From SVTX01 sp045653805 (GTDB lineage: Bacteria; Bacillota; Clostridia; Oscillospirales; CAG-272), in assembly GCA_045653805.1 (NCBI GenBank), contig JAZOMF010000083.1, positions 1 through 21,593 on the forward strand: a stretch of 21,593 bases of DNA, read 5' to 3'. Shown here piece by piece: positions 7,683-14,628 of this stretch. The notes under the pieces are model-generated. The model ran no database searches, was not told where the DNA came from, and saw nothing but the letters and a program-made list of their open reading frames with translations. Within the stretch, counting starts at the first letter, position 1. Every line of letters starts with the position of its first letter. A program made the translations under genes and the position numbers.

Positions 7683-10073
7683 ATGAGTTTTAACGAAAAA
7701 ACACTTCATTCGCTTGAATTTGATAAGATATGCGAAATGCTGGCGACCTACGCTCCCACAGAGGGAGCTAAAAGCGTGGCAAGGCTTCTTATGCCCTCAT
7801 TCGACATCGAGGTCGTGCTAAAGAGACAGAGAAGAACTACCGATGCCAAAAGGCTTTGCGATGCAAAGGGTATGCCCAGCTTTGGAATGGTCAAGGACGT
7901 GTCCGAGTCCTGCGAGCGAGCAGACAAGGGAGCAACACTGTCACCGGGTGAGCTTTTGGCGATTGCAAGCGTTCTTCGCACTGCAAGAATGCTTTCCGAC
8001 TACTGCCATGGCAACCATCTTTTCGATACGGTGCTTGATGAGGTATTTGACCGACTTATGCCCAACCGCACCCTTGAAGAGAAGATAAGCCGCTCGATAA
8101 TCTCCGAGGAGCTTATTGCCGACGAGGCATCCGATACGCTCGCCAACATCCGCAGACAGATAAGAATTACTAACAACAAAATAAAAGAGACCCTCCAAAA
8201 GTACGTTCAGGGCGGCTCTCACGCAAAATATTTGCAGGAAAACATAGTAACCACCAGAAACGGTCGATACGTTATTCCGGTAAAGGCAGAGTGCAAGAAT
8301 GAGGTCAAGGGTCTCATCCACGATACCTCCAGCTCGGGTGCGACTATTTTCGTCGAGCCCGCATCGGTGGTGGAAGCCAACAACGAGCTTCGCGTGCTTG
8401 AATCCAAGGAGCAGCACGAGATAGATAAGATACTTGCTGCACTTTCCGCTCACGTATCCGAAAACTCGGACGCTATCTGGCTCAATTACAGAAATATAAC
8501 CGAGTTGGCAGTTGCATTTGCCTGCGCGCAGATGTCCTTTGCAATAAACGGTTCCTCTCCTATCGTTACAGAGGAGAGAGTTGTGGAGCTTAAAAGAGCG
8601 CGACATCCCCTTATCGACAAGGATAAGGTAGTTCCCATTAACGTGCGCTTGGGCGACGGATTTGATACTATGATAATCACCGGCCCCAATACGGGCGGTA
8701 AAACGGTAACTCTCAAAACTCTGGGTCTTTTCATACTCATGGCGCAATCGGGACTTCATATCCCCGCCGACGAGGGAAGCGTAGTCACCGTGTGCGACAA
8801 TATCCTCGTTGACATAGGAGACGAGCAGAGTATTGAGCAGTCACTCTCTACTTTCTCTTCCCATATGGTGAATATCGTTTCCTTTATGGGAGCGGTGGGA
8901 AAGAGATCACTGGTTCTTTTCGACGAGCTTGGAGTTGGTACCGACCCCGTTGAGGGCGCGGCACTGGCAGTGTCTATTATCGACTTTGTAAGAAGCCGAG
9001 GTGCTATGTGTGCCGCAACAACCCACTACGCCGAGCTTAAAGCCTATGCCCTTGATACTCCCGGTGTTTGCAACGCATCTTGCGAATTCGACGTTGAGAC
9101 CTTGAAGCCGACCTATAAGCTGATAATCGGTACTCCCGGTAAGTCCAACGCCTTTGCAATTTCCGAAAAGCTTGGATTGCCTCGCGAGATCATAGATAAG
9201 GCAGAGGAGTATATTAGCCAAGATAACAGAAAATTTGAAGATATAATCGGTCAGCTTGAGCATAGCCGCATTGAAATGGAAAAGGCTCGCGAGGAGACCG
9301 AGCAGATGCGCGCCGATTACGAAAGATTTAAGCTTGAGTCCGAAAAAACTATCAAGGCTCGACTTGCCGAGAGCGAAAAGGAGCTTGATAAGGCAAGACA
9401 AAAGGCGGTCAACATGGTTGCCAGCGCAAAGGCATCCAGCGACTTTATAATGGAGCAGATGGATAAGGTGCGCAAGGCACGGGAGTCGGAAAATCTCGGT
9501 AGCGAGCTTGACCGAGCAAGACGTGCCGTGCGCGAGCATTGGAGAGAGAATTCCGATAAGTTTGACCCCGTTGAAAAGCCCAAGATAGATGAAAACTACG
9601 TTCTGCCGAGAAAGCTTAAAAAGGGCGACCTTGTTGAGGTCGTTACCCTTGGAAGTGAGGCGACCTTGCTTGAAGACCCCGACAAGTCTGGTAATGTTCG
9701 CGTTCAGGCAGGCATTTTCCAGACGAGAGTTAACATTAAAAACCTCCGCTTAAAGGAAAACGAGCCCAAGGTAATAAGCGGTGAGAAAAAGGTCAAGGCA
9801 TCTTCGTATTCGGTGACGAGAACCACCACGTTTAAGGATGAGATCGACCTCCGCGGTATGACCGGCGACGAGGCTTGGCTTGCGGTCGATAAATATTTCG
9901 ACGAAGCGACCTTGGCAAATGTGCGAACTGTTCGCCTTATCCATGGAAAGGGAACGGGAGCGCTTAAAACCGCCCTTTGGAAGTTTCTCAAAGGAGACCG
10001 CCGAATTTCCACCTTTAGGATAGGTCAGTTTGGCGAGGGTGACGGCGGTGTTACCGTGGTCGAGCTGAAATAA
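7683..10073 (+). CDS. mutS2: MutS2 family ATPase/endonuclease with Smr domain
   Basis: A 796-residue protein of normal MutS2 length. In Gram-positives this family acts on branched DNA or on collided ribosomes rather than in classical mismatch repair. The N-terminus NEKTLHSLEFDKI is typical. The MutS core/lever follows, then the ATPase with Walker A GPNTGGKT (334-341) and Walker B LVLFDELGVGTDPVEG. A long Glu/Lys/Arg-rich coiled coil covers about 520-640, then a KOW-like linker. The Smr nuclease domain covers about 717-796, with DLRG near 722 and HGKGTGAL near 754. No mismatch-recognition domain is seen, as expected. The ATG has no convincing ribosome site, so translation may be weak or coupled to dxs, which ends 20 bases earlier. 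Confidence 0.96.
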   Translation: MSFNEKTLHSLEFDKICEMLATYAPTEGAKSVARLLMPSFDIEVVLKRQRRTTDAKRLCDAKGMPSFGMVKDVSESCERADKGATLSPGELLAIASVLRTARMLSDYCHGNHLFDTVLDEVFDRLMPNRTLEEKISRSIISEELIADEASDTLANIRRQIRITNNKIKETLQKYVQGGSHAKYLQENIVTTRNGRYVIPVKAECKNEVKGLIHDTSSSGATIFVEPASVVEANNELRVLESKEQHEIDKILAALSAHVSENSDAIWLNYRNITELAVAFACAQMSFAINGSSPIVTEERVVELKRARHPLIDKDKVVPINVRLGDGFDTMIITGPNTGGKTVTLKTLGLFILMAQSGLHIPADEGSVVTVCDNILVDIGDEQSIEQSLSTFSSHMVNIVSFMGAVGKRSLVLFDELGVGTDPVEGAALAVSIIDFVRSRGAMCAATTHYAELKAYALDTPGVCNASCEFDVETLKPTYKLIIGTPGKSNAFAISEKLGLPREIIDKAEEYISQDNRKFEDIIGQLEHSRIEMEKAREETEQMRADYERFKLESEKTIKARLAESEKELDKARQKAVNMVASAKASSDFIMEQMDKVRKARESENLGSELDRARRAVREHWRENSDKFDPVEKPKIDENYVLPRKLKKGDLVEVVTLGSEATLLEDPDKSGNVRVQAGIFQTRVNIKNLRLKENEPKVISGEKKVKASSYSVTRTTTFKDEIDLRGMTGDEAWLAVDKYFDEATLANVRTVRLIHGKGTGALKTALWKFLKGDRRISTFRIGQFGEGDGGVTVVELK

Positions 10074-10111
10074 ATATTGCAAAAAATTATTTGATTGTTA
10101 GGAGAAAAAAT

Positions 10112-10780
10112 ATGGAACAGGTCAAGATAAATGCACTTTACGATCTCAGCCATACGCAGGCAAGCGAATATCTTTCGGGATTTGACTATCCTTGGGAAGC
10201 CCTTGCAGGTATTAAAGAATTAGTAATTGCCATTGGCGAAACGTTGGATGGTGAGCTTTACGAAAAGACCGCAGAGAACGTTTGGATTTCCAAGAGCGCC
10301 AAGATATACCCCAACAATTACATTGAAGGTCCTTGCATTATCGGGCACAATACCGAGGTGCGTCCGGGAGCATTCATCCGCGGAAGCGTTTTGGTTGGCG
10401 AAAACTGTGTAGTAGGCAACTCCACCGAACTTAAAAACTGCATTATTTTTGATAACGTTCAAGTGCCTCACTACAACTATGTGGGAGACAGTATTCTCGG
10501 TTATAAGTCCCATATGGGCGCAGGATCTATCACAAGTAACGTAAAGAGCGATAAAACCCTTGTAGTTATCAAGTCGCAGGACGGAGAAAAGATAGAGACA
10601 GGCAGAAAAAAGGTAGGTGCTATGCTTGGTGACTTCGTTGAAGTGGGTTGTGGGTCGGTACTTAATCCGGGAACAGTGATAGGAAGAAATTCCTCGGTAT
10701 ACCCCCTATCAAGTGTTCGTGGAGTTGTTCCCGAAAACTCGATCTACAAAGCAAGCGGAAATATAGTAAAGCGCATCTGA
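10112..10780 (+). CDS. GlmU-like left-handed beta-helix acyltransferase
   Basis: A 222-residue protein whose residues 55-210 are hexapeptide repeats of a left-handed beta helix (for example CIIGHNTEVRPGAFIRGS and VGENCVVGNSTELKNC). The block VPHYNYVGDSILG (118-130) matches the part of GlmU holding its acetyltransferase histidine, so His120 is the likely catalytic residue. The first 50 residues are not the nucleotidyltransferase domain of full GlmU, so it cannot make UDP-GlcNAc alone. Likely role, by inference: transfer of an acetyl or similar group to a sugar or nucleotide sugar. The frame is open from 10091, but ATG 10112 is chosen for TAGGAGAAAAAAT just upstream. It lies 38 bases after mutS2 with no terminator between. 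Confidence 0.8.
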   Translation: MEQVKINALYDLSHTQASEYLSGFDYPWEALAGIKELVIAIGETLDGELYEKTAENVWISKSAKIYPNNYIEGPCIIGHNTEVRPGAFIRGSVLVGENCVVGNSTELKNCIIFDNVQVPHYNYVGDSILGYKSHMGAGSITSNVKSDKTLVVIKSQDGEKIETGRKKVGAMLGDFVEVGCGSVLNPGTVIGRNSSVYPLSSVRGVVPENSIYKASGNIVKRI

Positions 10781-10836
10781 TGTGCGGTACTATTGAGTAA
10801 TAGCTGTGTATAATGAAAAAATTTGATGGTGATAAT

Positions 10837-11346
10837 ATGAAAAAAGAAAAGATTTTAAATGAAAATGAGATCGAGCTTGAGGATATTTCTCTAGGCGAAG
10901 GCGTGATTGATGACCCGGATGTTATTCATATAAATGATCACGATTACGAGCGTGTAAAATATCATGACGACGATGACGACCGCGACGAAAATTTCTTTGA
11001 AAGGTTTTTTGGCAAGCGTCCGTCTGAAAAGTCACTTAAAAAGCTCGCCATAGCATCCTTTATCATGGGAGTGCTTTCCTGTAGCCTTTTGTTTGGTAAT
11101 TTGATAACTTCGGTCTTGGGAATACTTTTGGCGGCGAAAAATGAAAAGCACAAGTACAGATCTGCTTTTTCCACAGCAGGATTGATTTTGAGTGCAATCG
11201 GATTGATTTTGGGAACGGTGCTTTTAGCATTGATCGTGCTTATACCCATAGTATTGTTGATTGCGATATTGTTGATATTGCTGCTCTTACTTATAGCGTT
11301 GTTCTTACTTATAGTCTTGATCTTAATGATTGGGTTAGGTATATGA
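10837..11346 (+). CDS. Acidic-tailed hydrophobic membrane protein, DUF4190-like
   Basis: A 169-residue protein not assigned to a known function. The N-terminal 65 residues are soluble and very acidic, with a run of five Asp (YHDDDDDRDENFFERF). A two-segment domain follows, starting KLAIASFIMGVLSC and containing LGILLAAKNEKHKYRSAF, which resembles DUF4190-type proteins. The C-terminal third is nearly pure Leu/Ile/Val. An in-frame ATG at 10813 would add eight residues but has no ribosome site and falls within a TATAAT-like string; ATG 10837 is preceded by GGTGAT (10828-10833) at ideal spacing. The C-terminal DNA shows short internal duplications. Next in line is a second hydrophobic protein, 57 bases away, then the flavodiiron gene. 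Confidence 0.7.
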   Translation: MKKEKILNENEIELEDISLGEGVIDDPDVIHINDHDYERVKYHDDDDDRDENFFERFFGKRPSEKSLKKLAIASFIMGVLSCSLLFGNLITSVLGILLAAKNEKHKYRSAFSTAGLILSAIGLILGTVLLALIVLIPIVLLIAILLILLLLLIALFLLIVLILMIGLGI

Positions 11347-11403
11347 TTGTGCATGGTTTTGATTGCATAATATCGATGCTAATATAATTTAAAGGAGAAA
11401 GAT

Positions 11404-12081
11404 ATGGAAAACGAAAAATTGATGCCGGAAGCTAATGAAACCGCTAATGCTTACATAGTTTCAAGCGACAAAAAAATCCCCGGAAGAATCCCTGCACTTA
11501 TCTCTATGATAATGGCAATAATATCGGCATCTTCGGTGGTTACTGTTGGATTTTTGAGCTTTGTTATCATCGTGCTGACTTTTTTGTCGTATGTTGTATT
11601 GTTGCCCTTGATGATTCCCACGCTATGCTTTATTCCGTTGCTCTTTGCAATAGCGGCGGTAGTTTTGGCTAAGATTGCGAAGAAAAAAGGGAATAACACC
11701 AATAACGTTAAGGTTGGATTTGTTTTAGGTATCATAAGCACAATATTTTGGGGCGTTGTAAACGTATTGCTTGTTGCTCTTATGATCTTTTTGATCATTT
11801 TGATAGTTGTGGTCGTTATACTCGCAACTGTATTTGGAGTTTTAGGTGCGGTGGTTACAGGCGTCTTTGGTGCACTTGTTACCGGAGCTACCGCCATTGT
11901 CGGTGTTTTAGGCCCTATTGTAACTATCTTCACTCCTGTTTTGGCAATAATTGCCGGAATTATAACCACCCTCGGTGGCGATGCAGTATCCGAAATCATA
12001 GCATATTTGTATGAATTCCTTTTTGAGCTTTTTAATACATATGTTATAAACGGAGCAGCGCTTATTAGATGGATAATCTGA
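11404..12081 (+). CDS. Polytopic hydrophobic membrane protein, unknown function
   Basis: A 225-residue protein with a 28-residue polar N-terminus and then about five to six membrane segments. The first pair (about 29-92) ends in the positive loop KIAKKKGNNTNNVKVG (89-104). A DUF4190-like motif VGFVLGIISTIFWGVVNVLL follows, then a long Val/Ile/Leu/Ala/Gly stretch to about 190. The tail has a short amphipathic part (about 193-214) and ends GAALIRWII. It has an excellent ribosome site, AAAGGAGA (11391-11398). Order and spacing place it between the acidic-tailed membrane protein and the flavodiiron gene (28-base gap), with no terminator. Its C-terminal end resembles that of the protein at 14042-14548, suggesting relatedness. 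Function unknown. Confidence 0.72.
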   Translation: MENEKLMPEANETANAYIVSSDKKIPGRIPALISMIMAIISASSVVTVGFLSFVIIVLTFLSYVVLLPLMIPTLCFIPLLFAIAAVVLAKIAKKKGNNTNNVKVGFVLGIISTIFWGVVNVLLVALMIFLIILIVVVVILATVFGVLGAVVTGVFGALVTGATAIVGVLGPIVTIFTPVLAIIAGIITTLGGDAVSEIIAYLYEFLFELFNTYVINGAALIRWII

Positions 12082-12109
12082 TTGTAATTGAAAATTAAGA
12101 GGTTTAAAT

Positions 12110-13900
12110 ATGAAAATAACGAATGATATTAAATACGTGGGCGTAAATGATCGCAAAATAGACCTTTTTGAGGGTCAGTACGTCGTTCCCGAGGGTATTT
12201 CATATAACTCTTACGTAATAATCGACGAAAAGATCGCCGTTATGGACACCGTGGATGCAAGCTTCACCCACGAGTGGCTTGATAATATTCAGAATGTGAT
12301 TGGCAAAAGAAAGCCCGATTATCTTATCATCCAGCACATGGAGCCCGATCATAGCGCGAATATCGTCAACTTTGTAAAAGCATATCCGGATGCGAAGATA
12401 GTCTCTTCAAGCAAGGCCTTCGCTATGATGAAGAACTTCTTCGGCAAGGATTTTTCTGATCGACAGATAGTAGTAGGCGAGGGTGACACCCTTTCTCTCG
12501 GAAAGCACACCCTTACCTTTGTAACCGCACCCATGGTGCATTGGCCCGAGGTCATCGTGACCTACGATAGCTACGATAAGGTGCTTTTCTCTGCGGACGG
12601 CTTTGGTAAGTTCGGCGCGCTTGACGCAGAGGAGGACTGGGCTTGCGAGGCAAGAAGATACTACATCGGCATCGTGGGCAAATATGGTGCGCAGGTGCAG
12701 GCATTGCTCAAAAAGGCGGCAAGCCTCGATATTGAGATAATTTGCCCCCTCCACGGCCCCGTACTCTGCGAAGATCTTGGATATTATATCGGACTTTACA
12801 ATACTTGGTCAAGTTATCAAGTTGAGGAAGAGGGAATAGTTATCGCATACACCTCGGTTTATGGAAACACTAAAAAGGCGGTCATGAAGCTTGCCGAAAT
12901 GCTCAAAGCCAACGGTTGTCCCAAGGTTGTGGTCAACGACCTTGCAAGATGCGATATGGCAGAGGCGGTTGAAGATGCTTTCAGATATAGTAAGCTGGTG
13001 CTTGCCACTACCACCTATAATGCCGAAATTTTCCCCTTTATGAGAGAGTTTATCAACCACCTCACCGAGCGCAATTTCAGCAACAGAACCGTTGCTTTTG
13101 TTGAAAACGGAAGCTGGGCGCCCATGGCGACCAAGGTTATGCGCGGAATGCTTGAAAAGAGCAAGAATCTTACCTATACCGAGAACACCGTAAAGATACT
13201 TTCCGCCCTCAATGAGGAGAGCGCAGGTCAGCTTGAAGCTCTTGCCGAGGAGCTCTGCCGCGACTACCTCGCACAGCAGGATGCCACCGCAAATAAGAAC
13301 GATATGACCGCCCTTTTCAAGATCGGCTACGGTCTCTACGTCGTAACCTCAAACGACGGCAAAAAGGACAACGGACTTATCGTAAATACCGTAACTCAGG
13401 TAACAAACACCCCTAACCGAATTGCTGTTACCATCAATAAAGAGAATTATTCCCATCATATAATCAAGCAGACGGGAAAAATGAATATCAACTGCCTCTC
13501 TCAGGACGCGCCCTTCTCGATTTTTGAGAGATTTGGATTCCAGAGCGGCAGAAACGTGGACAAGTTCGCCGACTTCGAGGCTTTGCGCTCCGATAACGGA
13601 CTTGCCTTCCTGACGAGATATATCAATTCTTTTATGTCGCTGAAGGTTGAACAGTACGTTGATCTCGATACCCACGGAATGTTCATCTGCTCCGTGACCG
13701 AGGCGAGAGTTATCTCCGATAGGGAAACTATGACCTATTCCTACTATCACGAAAACGTTAAGCCCAAGCCCGAGACCGAGGGCAAAAAGGGCTACGTCTG
13801 CAAGATCTGCGGCTACGTTTACGAGGGCGAGACCCTCCCCGAGGACTTCATCTGCCCCCTCTGTAAGCACGGCGCCGCCGATTTTGAGGAGATAAAGTAA
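12110..13900 (+). CDS. fprA: Flavodiiron protein fused to flavin reductase and rubredoxin
   Basis: A 596-residue cytoplasmic enzyme expected to reduce O2 to water or NO to N2O, protecting an anaerobe. Domains in order: metallo-beta-lactamase-like diiron domain (1-240) with all seven ligands (His76, Glu78, Asp80, His81, His144, Asp163, His215); flavodoxin domain (243-390) with FMN loop TSVYGNT (248-254); flavin reductase-like domain (about 398-550, FKIGYGLYVVTSNDGKKDNG); and a rubredoxin (561-596) with CKIC (Cys564, Cys567) and CPLC (Cys582, Cys585). The last two modules correspond to the separate high-molecular-weight rubredoxin Hrb that partners FprA in Moorella; here they are one chain, so NAD(P)H-to-O2/NO electron flow may be self-contained. 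RBS AGAGG precedes the ATG, and a terminator follows. Confidence 0.95.
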   Translation: MKITNDIKYVGVNDRKIDLFEGQYVVPEGISYNSYVIIDEKIAVMDTVDASFTHEWLDNIQNVIGKRKPDYLIIQHMEPDHSANIVNFVKAYPDAKIVSSSKAFAMMKNFFGKDFSDRQIVVGEGDTLSLGKHTLTFVTAPMVHWPEVIVTYDSYDKVLFSADGFGKFGALDAEEDWACEARRYYIGIVGKYGAQVQALLKKAASLDIEIICPLHGPVLCEDLGYYIGLYNTWSSYQVEEEGIVIAYTSVYGNTKKAVMKLAEMLKANGCPKVVVNDLARCDMAEAVEDAFRYSKLVLATTTYNAEIFPFMREFINHLTERNFSNRTVAFVENGSWAPMATKVMRGMLEKSKNLTYTENTVKILSALNEESAGQLEALAEELCRDYLAQQDATANKNDMTALFKIGYGLYVVTSNDGKKDNGLIVNTVTQVTNTPNRIAVTINKENYSHHIIKQTGKMNINCLSQDAPFSIFERFGFQSGRNVDKFADFEALRSDNGLAFLTRYINSFMSLKVEQYVDLDTHGMFICSVTEARVISDRETMTYSYYHENVKPKPETEGKKGYVCKICGYVYEGETLPEDFICPLCKHGAADFEEIK

Positions 13901-13915
13901 TATATTATATGTAAT

Positions 13916-13953
13916 AAAAAATGGAGAGATCAATAGCGGGCTCTCCGTTTTTT
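13916..13953 (+). terminator. Terminator after the flavodiiron gene
   Basis: GGAGAG (13923-13928) pairs with CTCTCC (13941-13946). The stem is extended by an A-run (13916-13921) pairing with the T-run after the hairpin, across a wobble pair. The T-run follows directly. It ends the long dxs-to-flavodiiron gene group. Confidence 0.75.
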
Positions 13954-13965
13954 GTATTATATATA

Positions 13966-13994
13966 TTGACAGTTATATCAATTGGTGATATAAT
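13966..13994 (+). promoter_or_regulatory. Consensus extended -10 promoter
   Basis: Perfect TTGACA (13966-13971), 17 bases, perfect TATAAT (13989-13994) with the extended -10 TGA directly before it. Transcription would start near 14001, past the first in-frame ATG at 13997. This supports ATG 14042 as the start of the following gene. Confidence 0.8.
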
Positions 13995-14041
13995 TAATGC
14001 AAGATAACTCCCATAATTTTTTTATTGCTTTGGAGAGAAAA

Positions 14042-14548
14042 ATGAAAAAGGCTTTATCCATTATTCTTGTTGTGCTAATTTGTATAGGTGTATCAACTTT
14101 GTCGGTTATTGCAATCGATGAGCAAACTCAAGGCTTGCCCTGTGATTGGCAGAGCTGTTCAATTTCGGTCGGGTCATTGGAAATTCCACAGGAATTCACA
14201 GATATTTTAGATGTAATTCAATCGAGTTCCGTTGTTGAAATTATCATTGGGGTTATTATAGCCATTGTTGCACTCATTGTCATAGTGGTTGTTGCGCTTG
14301 TTTTAATTGCCATTGCCGCAGTGGTTGTTGGCATAATTATAGAAATCTTGATCGTATTGGCGGAGATCCTTATACCTATATTGATAACCATTTCTGCCGG
14401 ACTTGCACCATTTTTGGTAATAATAGGCGGCATCATTGCGTTGGTGACTCCCGTCGTAGAGTCTTTGTCACCGGATTTGGCGCAAATGATAATAGAGTAT
14501 ATAAAATCGCTTGTGAGCTCCGGCGCTATAATCTTGCCGATTATATAG
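14042..14548 (+). CDS. Very hydrophobic membrane protein with signal sequence
   Basis: A 168-residue protein of unknown family. A signal-like segment covers 1-24 (MKKALSIILVVLICIG). A 40-residue polar stretch with two cysteines follows (LPCDWQSCS), possibly outside the cell. About 75 residues of nearly uninterrupted Ile/Val/Ala/Leu come next, enough for two to three membrane passes. A short amphipathic tail ends SSGAIILPII. The frame is open from 13997, but the promoter and TTTGGAGAG (14029-14037) point to ATG 14042. The tail and overall build resemble the protein at 11404-12081, which lies on the other side of the flavodiiron gene. It could be a stress-induced membrane protein, but nothing specific can be claimed. 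It has its own strong promoter and a terminator. Confidence 0.7.
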   Translation: MKKALSIILVVLICIGVSTLSVIAIDEQTQGLPCDWQSCSISVGSLEIPQEFTDILDVIQSSSVVEIIIGVIIAIVALIVIVVVALVLIAIAAVVVGIIIEILIVLAEILIPILITISAGLAPFLVIIGGIIALVTPVVESLSPDLAQMIIEYIKSLVSSGAIILPII

Positions 14549-14586
14549 GGCTACATTTCAATAAAATTTAATCACCTACATAAAAA

Positions 14587-14613
14587 AGCGGCTGTCATAG
14601 ACAGCCGCTAATT
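14587..14613. terminator. Bidirectional terminator between convergent genes
   Basis: A 10-bp GC-rich stem AGCGGCTGTC (14587-14596) / GACAGCCGCT (14600-14609) has a three-base loop. On the minus strand it is followed by TTTTTTA, a strong terminator for rhaA. On the plus strand AATTTTATG follows, so it can also end the membrane-protein transcript. The flanking TACATAAAA/TTTTATGTA can lengthen the stem. Confidence 0.85.
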
Positions 14614-14628
14614 TTATGTACTAACAAA

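Noticed and set aside
7941..8759. A 272-codon minus-strand frame within mutS2
   Set aside because: It overlaps the conserved MutS2 core and ATPase, with no ribosome site or recognisable product.
10809..10814. TATAAT overlapping the ATG at 10813
   Set aside because: No -35 box is found at a suitable distance upstream, so I did not call a promoter, though it is a further reason to doubt the 10813 start.
11359..11388. TTGATT-18-TATAAT as a promoter for the 11404 gene
   Set aside because: A start about seven bases after the -10 box would fall inside the ribosome site at 11391-11398, leaving too short a leader. The match is more likely chance in AT-rich DNA.
11451..11999. A 182-codon minus-strand frame opposite the 11404-12081 membrane protein
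   Set aside because: Its Thr/Ile/Lys-rich repetitive product simply mirrors the hydrophobic codons of the plus-strand gene, which has a strong ribosome site.
14220..14440. Simple repeats or a mobile element in the Ile/Val-coding region
   Set aside because: The repeated GTTGTTG and ATTGCC words keep the reading frame and are explained by the runs of Val, Ile and Ala codons.
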